The notes under the pieces: generated by a model | What the model saw: the letters and a program-made list of their open reading frames with translations, nothing else | What the model was told of the DNA's origin: nothing | Databases searched by the model: none | DNA from: Dreissena polymorpha | Lineage: Eukaryota; Mollusca; Bivalvia; Myida; Dreissenidae | Reading direction: 5' to 3' | Length of the DNA: 64,000 nt | Assembly: GCF_020536995.1 (NCBI RefSeq) | Contig: NC_068357.1 | Coordinates: 54,391,063-54,455,062, forward strand | In this document: piece by piece, positions 44,701 to 54,800 of the stretch | Layout: every line of letters begins with the position of its first letter | Numbering within the stretch: position 1 is the first letter of the stretch | Position numbers and translations under genes: made by a program

Positions 44701-45237
44701 CTTCCAGCTAACGCATACCCCAGTTGGTCTGGGACGTTTGATTACGATCCAAGGTCATGCCATGATATCCTAGCAGTCGGTTGCAAGGACAGAAAAGTGT
44801 ATTTTCTGAATGTTTCCTCAAAAGAGACTTTTCTTCAGTCTGAAGTCCTCGGAAAAGACGATATTGACTCTCTAGCTTTTCATCCGCAAGGTACTTCTAT
44901 TGCCGTGGGAACAAGGGACTTCAATATTTATTTGCTATCTACTAACGATGCACAGATGGTGTTTCAAATTGACATGAATTTCCATGTGCCTGATCTTACA
45001 GTGAAAAATTCCAGTTTTCCCTCCATCATGAGGCTGTCTTTTTCCTCGACTGGGGAACAGTTGGCGACTGCTTCCAGCGATGGAAAGGCGAGGATTTGGC
45101 AACTCCCTGTCGATATATCCCTCTTCAGGCTTTGCAAGTGGATAATTATGAGCCATGTTCCTGGCACAAAATTGCAGCAGTTGCCTTTACCTAAGCAGAT
45201 TGTGTCCAAACTGTTGGAAATGCCACGTCACCCATGA
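38715..45237 (+). CDS. WD40 repeat protein with C-terminal SOCS box (three-exon model, ~440 aa)
   Basis: Coding exons: 38715-38868 (exon from acceptor 38679; ATG follows an in-frame TGA, so this is a credible start), 40403-40585 and 44252-45234 plus TGA. All junctions are phase 1 (TT|GTAAGT ... gtgtag|GG; CCT|GTATGG ... tttccag|CG). Exon 1 (residues 1-51, IQFHTHIEGDVGRC) is unfamiliar. Exon 2 has a WD-like blade (FLPNDDNTLFLTGGAYD). Exon 3 has about five blades (FCAFSPNGKYLAI; CKWSPDSEYITVC; DILAVGCKDRKVYFLNV; LAFHPQGTSIAVGTRD; LSFSSTGEQLATASSDGKARIWQ). Residues ~402-437 form a SOCS box: BC-box SLFRLCKWII for elongin C and LPLP of the Cullin-5 box. Such proteins (WSB1/2 are the known type) act as substrate receptors of elongin-Cul5 ubiquitin ligases in cytosol or nucleus; the substrate here is unknown. 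I do not assign orthology to WSB1 because the N terminus differs. Extra exons in the 3.7-kb second intron cannot be excluded. Confidence 0.8.
39435..39963 (-). repeat. ACAAGCAAATTCG ... GGGGGATAAAAA repeat with ~145-bp tandem core
   Basis: Minus strand: starts 'acaagcaaattcgttgaatt' and ends 'ggcgggggataaaaa'. The core has three tandem ~145-bp units ('ggagccatatcttgg', 'tttcattgaaacttggtatg', 'ggataagaggatgatgcac'). It lies in intron 1 of the WD40-SOCS gene. Open frames through it come from the repeat. Confidence 0.8.
40790..41005. mobile_element. Diverged palindromic MITE
   Basis: Same family as 38351-38582: 'ttaatgcatgtgtgaaaatt', 'agtctatgcagtctgatcag' on the left, 'tgcagattgcacagggtaat' and 'gtccagttttcc' on the right; many substitutions. 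Confidence 0.7.
41124..41620 (-). repeat. GAGCTAAAAA-type repeat, 5' truncated
   Basis: Its 3' terminus (minus strand) is a long hairpin: 'gctccactatatatatttca' pairs with 'tatataatagtcgagc', then 'taaaaa'. Two ~180-bp core units follow ('actaccccaaatatttt', 'acttgttaacaatcatgacc'). Confidence 0.75.
41727..41950 (-). repeat. Single-unit fragment of the ~145-bp repeat element
   Basis: 'gcccccctt' and 'agaagagggggtatattt' form the terminal hairpin, followed by 'caccaggtggtttccggatg' and one core unit with 'aggtcaaaggtcaaggtcac'. Same family as 51899-55583. Confidence 0.8.
42062..42173 (+). repeat. (CTG/CTA)n then (CAC)n microsatellite
   Basis: About 30 nt of ctg/cta triplets run into ~75 nt of uninterrupted cac triplets. 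Poly-His or poly-Pro frames across it have no other support and lie within an intron. Confidence 0.95.
42310..42660 (+). repeat. C-rich ~75-bp minisatellite
   Basis: Four to five units of 'catctaataaattacccc', 'accccacattatacccccc' and a T-run; unit length varies through homopolymer changes. Such C-runs are also prone to assembly error. Confidence 0.85.
42774..43107 (-). repeat. ACAAGAG ... GGGGACATAA repeat, inverted copy
   Basis: Minus-strand start 'acaagagatgtgttagtcag', core 'gcatgccaaatatgaagttg', end 'tagtggagggggacataa'. Full-length member of the 16167-16505 family. Confidence 0.85.
43120..43269 (+). repeat. Duplicated copies of the exon 3 splice acceptor region
   Basis: Two copies of 'gtggctgttgtttattttcc' + 'agcggctgttgttt..ctgga..ccagtatgc' (copies end at about 43190 and 43269) repeat the polypyrimidine tract, the AG and the first ~30 bases of exon 3 (44252 on). 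More copies are at 44054-44251. Confidence 0.8.
43281..44053 (-). repeat. ~145-bp tandem repeat element inserted in the acceptor array (5 units)
   Basis: Terminal hairpin 'gccccccttcaaagaagagg', a ggtctgtcggtcggtc microsatellite, then five ~145-bp units ('ggtttccggatgataactca', 'catgaaacttcataggt'). It ends abruptly at 'aggtcactag' where the acceptor repeats resume, so it split an older acceptor array. Two exact GGTCACAGTGACC sites lie at 43487-43499 and 43632-43644. Confidence 0.85.
43632..43644. promoter_or_regulatory. Oestrogen-response-element-like palindrome (IR3)
   Basis: GGTCACAGTGACC equals the core of the vertebrate vitellogenin ERE and is preceded by 'aggtcaaaggtca' (DR1). Only the motif is shown by sequence; that a molluscan receptor binds it is inference. 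Confidence 0.35.
44054..44251 (+). repeat. Tandem 21-bp repeats leading into the exon 3 acceptor
   Basis: About eight units of 'agtggctgttgtttatttt' with ends ctag, caag, gtag or ccag. One full decoy copy (ctccag + exon-start-like text up to 'accagtatgccaaac', ending 44164) precedes the copy used in the gene model at 44250-44251. Each 'ttattttc(t/c)ag' is a credible splice acceptor. Confidence 0.85.
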
Positions 45238-45560
45238 GACCTGGTGTATAGTTGCCCAAAATTTTAACTGACAGTTATATTTATAGCCATTAATTTTTTG
45301 ATAATTTTTTTTTATTTGACTTAATTGTTAAGAATTGGCTGTGTTCTTATTGTAAACAAATTTGTTTGTTCAACAAATTTGTGTATTTGTGTAATGAAAA
45401 TATTGCCTTTTAATATTTATTGTATTGTGGTCTGAAGTTTTAACAGATAATTAACTTAACTGGACATTAAAGTTTAAAGTTATCAGGCCCTGGTGGATAG
45501 TGGGTTGGAATTCGAAAAGCTCTTGTTGGACTTAAATGTTTGAAATAAAATAGGCATGCT
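45238..45560 (+). other. 3' UTR of the WD40-SOCS gene
   Basis: AT-rich; an AATAAA polyadenylation signal is at 45544-45549. The next ~100 bases are duplicated on the other side of the repeat that follows. Confidence 0.6.
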
Positions 45561-45660
45561 TGTTTGAGAAATGTATTATTTTGTGTCTGTTGTTCCATTA
45601 TAAAAAAAAACACACACTAGATTTTAGTGTATATTTTTTGTTTATCTTAATTGCACAGTA
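45556..45660 (+). repeat. Left copy of a ~100-bp direct duplication
   Basis: 'ttgagaaatgtattattttg' ... 'ttagtgtatattttttgttt' ... 'gcacagtattt' is repeated at 46133-46232 with a few changes; the two copies flank the element at 45661-46133. Confidence 0.85.
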
Positions 45661-46133
45661 TTTTTTATGCCCCCGGTAGGAGGGCATATAGTGATCAGAC
45701 TGTCCGTCCGTCTGTCTGTCACACTTTGCATTTAGGTTTCATAAAATGCTCATAACTTCTATATCCCTTGAGATATAACCTTCATATTTGGTATGCATGT
45801 GTAAATGGACAAGGCCTTTCCATACGCACAAACATTTTGACCCCTGTGACCTTGAAGTTAAACTTAGGGTCCGCGTTTAGGTTTCGAAATCTGTGTTTAG
45901 GTTTCGAAAAATGCTCATTACTTCTATGTCCCTTGAGATATAACCTTCATATTTGGTATGCATGTGTATATGGACAAGGCCTTTCCATACGCACAAAAAT
46001 GTTGACCCCTGTGACCTTGAACTTAGGGTCCGTGTTTAGGTTTTGAAATTTGCATTTAGGTTTCGAAAAAAGCTCATTACTTCTATCAAGCGTTTATAGG
46101 GGGCATAAGTCATCCTATGGTGACAGCTCTTGT
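45661..46133 (-). repeat. ACAAGAGCTGTC ... GGGGGCATAAAAAA repeat
   Basis: Minus-strand start 'acaagagctgtcaccatagg', three diverged core units ('cttgagatataaccttcata', 'ggacaaggcctttccatacg'), a gacagacagacggacggac microsatellite, and end 'ccgggggcataaaaaa'. Terminal 'gccccc'/'gggggc' words allow hairpins. Confidence 0.85.
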
Positions 46134-46232
46134 TTTGAGAAATGTATTATTTTGTGTCTGTTGTTTCATTTTATAAAAAAAACACTACGTTTTAGTGTAT
46201 ATTTTTTGTTATTTTAATTGTACAGTATTTAT
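46133..46232 (+). repeat. Right copy of the ~100-bp direct duplication
   Basis: Matches 45556-45660; see that entry. Confidence 0.85.
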
Positions 46233-47440
46233 TGTTGTGTTTAGTTTCCAATGTACATGTATTTGTATTATAAAAATTGTTCTGTCTTTTAGTTGAAGTA
46301 ATATGGATAAAAGAGGTTTCATAATATTTTGAAAAGAATAACTCAATACAGAAATATTTTATGAAGTAAAGAAGTCTCTTAACACAAACATGTGCCATAA
46401 TAAGAGTCAACAACTATGTCCTTAACATTTTTGTATTGTTTCTATATTCTGTGTTCATTCATGTTGATGAAATAGTTTTCCTGTCTATACAAAACATACA
46501 GGAGTAAGTTTAAACATTAAGTTGTTACTGTTTGTGTTTTTATCTACACAGTATAATTGATTTGAAGGGACTTGCTTATGGCATTTCATTTGCCAACACA
46601 CCATAACAAGTAACTAAGTTTAAAACCTAACTGCTTAAAAAAAGGTAAGCAGTAAACAAAGAAAAACCAAATAATTCCTATACATGAATGTGAACCTTAC
46701 ACACTTTGAAAGCTTTAATACTCAAAGGCATTTTTTATTTTTCTTCCAAAACACTGTTTCTAAAGTTTTGTTATATTGAAATTATTAAGAAAAGTTTGCA
46801 AATTATTAGTTTTTAAATCTGCAAACCAGTCCTTTGCATGTAAGCTTTTTTTTTAAACATGTTTTTGCAGCTGTGATAAATATTGTTTTTGTTTGTTATT
46901 GCAAGTTTTTATAATCATAAGATATTTTATTACATAAAAAATATATTTTCCATTTGCTTCTGAGTGGGAGAGGGTCAAAGGTTAAGTTCACACTTTGACA
47001 TCAATGTTCTAAGATATATAAACACAACTTATTGTCAAACCCTAGCTCTACATCTGTGTCAGAGCAGTATGTAGGGTAAATACACCATCAATTATAGCTC
47101 TAGGTGAACAATGCATGGCCCACATATAGACCAGTAGATTGAAGGACGTTATATATCTAAGTGAATGAGGTTCTGAGGTTCTGACTCAAATAACAAAACA
47201 ATTGAAGCTTTCTAAAGTATGGTTCAAATGGCTGTAAAAAAATGGTCAAGTCACTTCAGCCAATCGATGCAGTATGTCTGTATTTCAATATGAGGTAGGG
47301 ATAATATTTGTAACATCAGGCACATGTAATTTTCTGTTAAAACAGCTTTTACTTTAATAGCAAATTACTTTGACTCGCTAAATCAGCGAAAAGGCTTGTT
47401 TTTAAGGCCTTATCTTTTTACCCACCACCGTCCCCACCCC
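46233..47440. other. AT-rich intergenic sequence, nothing recognised
   Basis: No gene, RNA or shared repeat seen. Confidence 0.4.
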
Positions 47441-47461
47441 AGCCTGCAGCTGTGGGTAGCA

Positions 47462-48456
47462 GTGTAGGGGACCCTAATCAGCTGATAATCAATACACTGC
47501 AGCTGTGGAAGCAGTGTAGTGGACCCCAATAAGCTAATAATCAATACACTGCAGCTGTGGAAGAAGTGTAGTGGACCCAGATAAGCTGATAATCAATACA
47601 CTGCAGCTGTGGAAGCAGTATAGTGGACCCTAATTAGCTGATAATCAATACACTGCAGCTGTGGAGCAGTGTAGTGGGACCCTATCAGCTGATAATCAAT
47701 ACACTGCAGCTGTGGAAGCAGTGTAGTGGACCCTAATTAGCTGATAATCAATACACTGCAGCTGTTGAAGCAGTGTAGCGGACCCTAATTAGCTGATAAT
47801 CAATACAGCTGCAGCTGTGGAAGCAGTGTAGTGGGCCCTAATTAGCTGATATCAATACACTGCAGCTGTGGAAGCAGTGTAGCGGACCCCAATAAGCTGA
47901 TAATCAATACACTGCAGCTGAGGGAAGCAGTATAGTGGACCCTAATCAGCTTATAATCAATACACTGCAGCTGTGGAAGCAGTGTGTTGTAGCGGACCCA
48001 ATAAGCTGATAATTAATACACTGGCAGCTGTGGGGAAGCAGTTGTAGCGGACCCTAATTAGCTGATAATCAATACACTGCAGCTGTGGAAGCAGTGTAGT
48101 GGACCCCTAATCAGCTGATAATCAATACACTGCAGCTGTTGGAAGCAGTGTAGCGGGACCCTAATTAGCTGATAATCAATACACCTGCAGCTGTGGGAAG
48201 CAGTGTAGTGGACCCTAATTAGCTGATCATCAATACACTGCAGCTGTTGAAGCAGTGTAGTGGACCCTAATTAGCTGATAATCAATACACTGCAGCTGTG
48301 GAAGCAGTGTAGCGGACCCTAATTAGCTGATAATCAATACACTGCAGCTGTGGAGGAAGCAGTGTAGTGGACCCCTAATTAGCTGATAATCAATGCACTG
48401 CAGCTGTGGTAGCAGTCTAGCAGACCTAATTAGCTGATAATCAATACACTGCAGCA
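47462..48456 (+). repeat. ~50-bp minisatellite, about 20 units
   Basis: Unit: 'agcagtgtagtggaccctaa' 'ttagctgataatcaatacac' 'tgcagctgtgga'. Each unit contains the inverted pair CACTGC/GCAGTG around 'agctgtggaa', so single units can fold. Small one- or two-base G/T indels are frequent, in part perhaps sequencing error. Confidence 0.95.
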
Positions 48457-48856
48457 AATAACAAAAAATATATTTGTCAGATTAGAAAATAGATCACATG
48501 TAAATATTAGACATTTTTTGGCAGTTCAAAACACTGAGCAGGCAAGTCCTGGAAGGGCTAGACATTTTACAGTGGCAATAAATGATATTTCTATTGTTAT
48601 ACAATACAAGACTTGGAAAACAAATTAATTTGTATGATTATTTGTTTACCGGTACTACTTCTACTACTATACTACTGCAACTACTTCATCAACAACTACT
48701 TTTAATTATATATTATTATTAGTACTATCAGTATAACCGGTAAAATTCAAGAAAAAAATATTTGTTATTATTGGGATTCTAAAAATATTTGAGTACTTAA
48801 CAAAATTGTTAATTTTAAATACGGTAAACAATTTAACAATAAATGCAACCCCTCAT

Positions 48857-49433
48857 TTTTAGCTCTACAGGCCATAGGCCAGAAGAGCTTATGGGATGGC
48901 ATGGTGTCCGTCTGTCTGTGTGTGTGTGCGTTAGACTTTCTCTTGTGTTATCCGATAAAGTCCACATTTTTCATCCGATTCTTTTCAAACTTGTTCAGTG
49001 TGTTGATATTAATGAGGACTCAAACCCTATTGAAAATGGGTTACATCAGAGTAAAAAGTCCAGAATTATCTTCCCTTGAATTTGAGAAAATTGTGAAATA
49101 AGGCTTGTTTACGCAATTAAGTCCACAGTTTTCATCCAATCATTTCCCAACTTGCACAGTGTCTTTATCTGAATGATGAGTCAAACCCTATTGAAAATGA
49201 GCAATATCGGAGTTATAAGTCCAGAATTATCTCCCCTTGAATTTGAGAAAAAAAATTTACCATAAGTTTTGCAATATTGAAGATAGCAACTTCATATTTG
49301 GCATGCATGTGTATCTCATGGAGCTGCACATTTTGAGTGGTGAAAGGTCAAGGTCATCCTTTAAGGTCAAAGGTAAAAAAAATCCAAGCGGCGCAGAAGG
49401 GGACATAGTGTTTCCGACAAACACATTTCTTGT
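48857..49433 (-). repeat. Chimeric hairpin repeat (two families joined)
   Basis: The left part (to about 49250) begins, on the plus strand, with 'tttttagctctacaggccat' hairpin and two ~185-bp core units ('tcatccgattcttttcaaac'). From about 49250 on it is the 3'-to-5' text of the ACAAGAG family ('gcaatattgaagatagcaac' ... 'acacatttcttgt'). One terminus therefore comes from each family. Confidence 0.75.
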
Positions 49434-49439
49434 TTGTTT

Positions 49440-50190
49440 ACATATAAAGTTCTATCCTTTTGAAACTTCAACAGATGTTTTATATCATCAAGGGTCAGAA
49501 TACCATTGAGAGTGAAGAAAATTTGTCCCAACTTATTGTTGAAAAGGAGCCATTTGAAGTTTAAATTTTACGTTTCTTCTTGTTTATGCGATGAATTTCC
49601 CATTTTGGGTCTGTTAGTTTAAAACTTACTCAGATTGTTCATACTATCAAGGGCTTGAGCCCTATTGATTCCAGCCAGTAGAGCGATTCAGGCCCTCATG
49701 ATCCAATGACTTATGCACTACCGTGTTGTTTTTTTGGGGGGGGGGTCAATTACAGAAGGGTTCTGCCATGCCTTTAGAAGTTAATGCACATGCCAATATG
49801 CTTAAAATATATGGCCAAGATAAGTATTGATGCAAAGCATCAAAGGGCGTCGGGAATTTCAGTGTAAAAGGCACTCAATGAAGTTACATGGAACTTTTTT
49901 TTTTCTACTGTAAATATTAATATATTGGCCGATTATTTAAAACAAAATAGAAAAAGATACTGGTATAACCATTATCTATGATTTTGTGCTATAATCCCCA
50001 AATAACCATTATTTATGATGTTGTGTTATAACTCCCAAATAACCATTATCTATGATTTTGTGTTGTAACCCCCAAATATTTCATAGTTCATTTTATTTAC
50101 ATTGGTTTTCTTTTTTACTCATCCGTGTGCAGTTTTCATAAATGGAACAGAACTGTGTAGGTTTTGAAAAATCTGCTTCATCTTGTTAGC
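49440..50190. other. Low-information AT-rich sequence with decayed repeat text
   Basis: A ~60-bp unit 'ataaccattatctatgattt' 'tgtgttataacccccaaata' repeats three times at 49965-50080. Otherwise nothing recognised. Confidence 0.45.
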
Positions 50191-50199
50191 GTAATTTCA

Positions 50200-50870
50200 T
50201 ATTTTTTTTCAACTTCAAGGGGAGATGATTCTGAACTTATTCTTACGTTGCTCATTTACGATAGGGGTTGAGTACTCATTGATATAAAAACAATGTAAAA
50301 GTTTGAAAAAAATTTGAAGGAAAACTGTAAATTGTATAAAGAAGCTGCATTTCACAATACTTTGAAATTCAGTAAAAGATTATAATAGATTTATTGCTCC
50401 GATATTCATCATTTTCAATAGGGTTCGAGTAATACTGATATAAAAACACTTAACAAGTTTGGAAAGATTCAGACGAAAGTTGTGAAATCTTTTAAACAAG
50501 TGGAAATTGTTCATTTTGTCAAATTTAATAGAAAAAATTCTGGACTTATTGTCCCCGATGTTTCTCATTTTAAATGAGGTAAAAATGCTCATTGATATGA
50601 AGACACTGTAAGTTTGGAAAGAATCTGATGAAAAATGTTGACAGAATCACCTAACCAAGCAGTTTTTCACTCTTATTTTTAAATTCAAAGAGACATAATT
50701 CTGGACTTATGGACCGATATTGATCATATAAAGTTTGGGTTGGGTCCTCATTGATAAAAAAAAACATGTGAAAGTTTGGGAACAATCGGATGAAAATTTT
50801 GGACTTCGAACAAGGATTTCAAAATTTCTCAACTTCTAAGGAAGATAACTATGGGCGTAATGGTCGGATA
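50200..50870 (+). repeat. Decayed tandem repeat, inverted relative of 48857-49250
   Basis: Units of ~165 bp ('aagtttggaaagaatctgat', 'ggacttattg', 'attgatat.aa.acact') are the reverse complement in style of the core of 48857-49250; heavily diverged. Confidence 0.55.
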
Positions 50871-51361
50871 ATGCTAAAGGGCCCATACCACCTGGATAGT
50901 AATACATGTTGCGCTTCGCGCTCTATATGTGGTTCTTAAAAAAAAACTACAAGGAGTGCATGACTCTAGGGAAACGGGTTGCTGGGACAAAGCTCCTCCT
51001 TGATAAGCGGCTGCTTCCTTTATCGCAACTCATTGTTACAATCAATAATACGTGTCGCGCTTCGCGCTCTATATTTGGTAGGGATAGGCCTATGATAGAC
51101 AACCATAAAAATACATGGATAATAGATGTGTTGTTTGCATTTATTTGTTAATATAAAAACACGTGTATTTTTATAAGATATTTAAGTGATGTACCCGGTA
51201 AGAAATTTTAATTAACGTTGTCACCACGTTGCATCCATTAATTTTAATAAAAATGTCCAATTGTAGTAAAATGGATTTTAAAATGTCTACATAAAAATAA
51301 CGCTTTATTGTATTTATTAACCTGACTGAAAAAATTGTCAGCCGCCAAACTGTTCCGTTCG

Positions 51362-51452
51362 TGCCGGAACCCGGGATTGAACCGGGGGGCCTTTAGATGA
51401 CTGTTGCATAAACAACTTAAGTCTAACGCTCTCCCAACTGAGCTATTCCGGC
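51362..51452 (-). tRNA. tRNA-Phe-like sequence with 17-nt intron and TAA anticodon (probably pseudogene)
   Basis: The minus strand folds as a cloverleaf: acceptor GCCGGAA/TTCCGGC (7 of 7), TAGCTCAGTTGGGAGAGC D-arm, anticodon stem TTAGA/TCTAA, T-arm CCCGG-TTCAATC-CCGGG and discriminator A. Body and stems are those of eukaryotic tRNA-Phe, but the loop reads CT-TAA-G instead of CT-GAA-G. Seventeen bases (TTGTTTATGCAACAGTC) sit at the canonical intron position, and the variable loop is one base long. A TTTTTT Pol III terminator follows 27 nt downstream (51329-51334). A UAA anticodon on a class I Phe body suggests a pseudogene or a SINE head rather than a working tRNA. Confidence 0.7.
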
Positions 51453-51898
51453 TGACATTCACTTATGTACTGCTATTTGGTGAAGTTGTGTATAGCGATC
51501 GTTATTATATGTCTATTAATAAACTAATACATTATACGTTTTTGTACCACTACGCCTGCCAATAAACTTGCTTGCGCGATAGGTCGTCAAATATCGTACT
51601 ACATTGATTCTCCACTTAAGAAGCAAATTAGAAAAATCACAAAATAAATATATTTTGATTATGTTAATTTTTTATGTAAAACATCATTTGTTTTTATACA
51701 AAACCAGAAAGTTTCGCGTATTTGCCCAGTCCCTGTGATCTTTCCCCTGTGATCAGTTGTGGATCAGTTATTAATTAAAACAATTAGCTTTGCATTATTG
51801 GCAAAAAATGTTGTAATAAATGTAATAGGCACAAATGCAGTACTTATTTACACTAATTTACACAAAAAATCACCACTATGCAAGATATTCTTAAAACA

Positions 51899-54800
51899 AC
51901 AAGGGCTGTTTGTAAAACATGCATGCCCCCCATATGGGCTCTCCGTTGTAGTGACAGCCATAGTGTGAATATGTTTTTTGTCACTTTTACCTTGACCTTT
52001 GACCTAATGACCTGAAAATCAATAGGGGTCATCTGCCAGTCATGATCAATGTACCTATGAAGTTTCATGATCCTAGCCATAAGTGTTCTTGAGTTATCAT
52101 CCGGAAACCATTTTACTATTTCGGATCACCGTGAACTTGACCTTTGACCTAGTGACCTCAAAATCGATAGGGGTTATCTGCCAGTCATGATCAATGTACC
52201 TATGAAGTTTCATGATCCTAGGCCTAAGCGTTCTTGAGTTATCATCCGGAAACCATTTTACTATTTCGGGTCACCATGACCTTGACCTTTGACCTAGTGA
52301 CCTCAAAATCAATAGGGGTCATCTGCGAGTCATGATCAATGTACATATGAAGTTTCATGATCGTAGCCATTAGCGTTCTTGAGTTATCATCCGGAAACCA
52401 TTTTACTATATCAGGTCACCGTGACCTTGACCTTTGATATAGTGACCTGAAAATCAATAGGGGTCAACTGCGAGTCATGATCAATGTACCTATGAAGTTT
52501 CATGATCCTAGGCATAAGCGTTCTTGAGTTATCATCTGGAAACCATTTTACTATTTCAGGGCACCGTGACCTTGACCTTTGATATAGTGACCTGAAAATC
52601 AATAGGGGTCAACTGCGAGTCATGATCAATCTACCTATCAAGTTTCATGATCCTAGGCATAAGCGTTCTTGAGTTATCATCCGGAAACCATTTTACTATT
52701 TCGGGTCACCGTGACCTTGACCTTTGACCTAGTGACCTGAAAATCAATAGGGGTCATCTGCGAGTCATGATCAATGTACCTATGAAGTTTCATGATCCTA
52801 GGCATAAGCGTTTTTGAGTTATCCAGAAACCATTTTACTATTTCGGGTCACCATGACCTTTGACCTTGTGACCTCAAAATCAATAGGGGTCATCTGCCAG
52901 TCATGATCAATGTACATATGAAGTTTCATGATCGTAGCCATTAGTGTTCTTGAGTTATCATCCGGAAACCATTTTACTATTTCAGGTCACCGTGACCTTG
53001 ATCTTTGATATAGTGACCTGAAAATCAATAGGGGTCAACTGCGAGTCATGATCAATGTACCTATGAAGTTTCATGATCCTAGGCATAAGCGTTCTTGAGT
53101 TATCATCCAGAAACCATTTTACTATTTCAGGTCAACGTGACCTTGACCTTTGATGTAGTGACCTGAAAATCAATAGGGGTCAACTGCGAGTCATGATTAA
53201 TATATCAATGAAGTTTCATGATCCTAGGCAAAAGCGTTCTTGAGTTATCATACGGAAACCATTTTACTATTTCGGGTCATCGTGACCTTGACCTTTGACC
53301 TAGTGACCTGAAAATCAAAAGGGGTCATCTGCGAGTCATGATCAATGTACCTACGAAGTTTCATGATCCTAGGCATAAGCGTTCTTGAGTTATCATCCGG
53401 AAACCATTTTACTATTTCGGGTCACTGTGACCTTGACCTTTGACCTGAAAATCAATAGGGGTCATCTGCGAGTCATGATCATTCTACCTATCAAGTTTCA
53501 TGATCCTAGGCCTAAGCGTTCTTGAGTTATCATCCGGAAACCATTTTACTATTTCGGGTCACTGTGACCTTGACCTTTGACCTAGTGACGCGTTCTTGAG
53601 TTATCATCCGTAAACCATTTTACTATTTTGGGTCACTGTGACCTTGATCTTTGACCTAGTGACCTGAAAATCAATAGGGGTCATCTGCGAGTCATGATCA
53701 ATCTACCTATCAAGTTTCATGATCCTAGGCCTAAGCGTTCTTGAGTTATCATCCGGAAACCATTTTACTATTTCGGGTCAACGTGACCTTGACCTTTGAC
53801 CTAGTGACCTGAAAATCAATAGGGGTCATCTGCGAGTCATGATCAATGTACCTATGAAGTTTCATGATCCTAGGCATAAGCGTTTTTGAGTTATCATCCG
53901 GAAACCATTTTACTATTTCGGGTCACCATGACCTTTGACCTAGTGACCTCAAAATCAATAGGGGTCATCTGCGAGTCATGATCAATGTACATATGAAGTT
54001 TCATGATCGTAGCCATTAGTGTTCTTGAGTTATCATCTGGAAACCATTTTACTATTTCAGGTCACCGTGACCTTGACCTTTGATATAGTGACCTGAAAAT
54101 CAATAGGGGTCAACTGCGAGTCATGATCAATGTACCTATGAAGTTTCATGATCCTAGGCATAAGCGTTCTTGAGTTATCATCCGGAAACCATTTTACTAT
54201 TTCAGGTCAACGTGACCTTGACCTTTGATATAGTGACCTGAAAATCAATAGGGGTCAACTGCTAGTCATGATTAATATATCAATGAAGTTTCATGATCCT
54301 AGGCATAAGCGTTCTTGAGTTATCATACGGAAACCATTTTACTATTTCGGGTCATCGTGACCTTGACCTTTGACCTAGTGACCTGAAAATCAAAAGGGGT
54401 CATCTGCGAGTCATGATCAATGTACCTATTGAAGTTTCATGATCCTAGGCATAAGCGTTAATGAGTTATCAACCGGACACCATTTTACTATTTCGGGTCA
54501 CAGTGACCTTGACCTTTGACCTAGTAACCTGAAAATCAATAGGGGTCATCTGCCAGCCATGATCAATCTACCTACGAAGTTTCATGATCCTAGGCATAAG
54601 CGTTCTTGAGTTATCATCCGGAAACCATTTTACTATTTCGGGTCACTGTGACCTTGACCTTTGACCTGAAAATCAATAGGGGTCATCTGCGAGTCATGAT
54701 CATTCTACCTATCAAGTTTCATGATCCTAGGCCTAAGCGTTCTTGAGTTATTATCCGGAAACCATTTTACTATTTCGGGTCACTGTGACATTGACCTTTG

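Larger units (their letters stand above)
51047..54543 (+). repeat. Copy 1 of a >=3.5-kb near-identical duplicated segment
   Basis: From 'atacgtgtcgcgcttcgcgc' on, matches 60506-64000 at a constant offset of 9458 (9457 after one base is lost at about 51925). Only scattered substitutions are visible. The copy includes unique AT-rich DNA, the tRNA-like sequence and the start of the ~145-bp array. The right border is not known because copy 2 leaves the window. Confidence 0.92.

Noticed and set aside
51362-51452. Functional intron-bearing tRNA gene
   Set aside because: UAA anticodon on a class I Phe body and decay in the second copy make a pseudogene more likely; kept as tRNA-like with a caveat.
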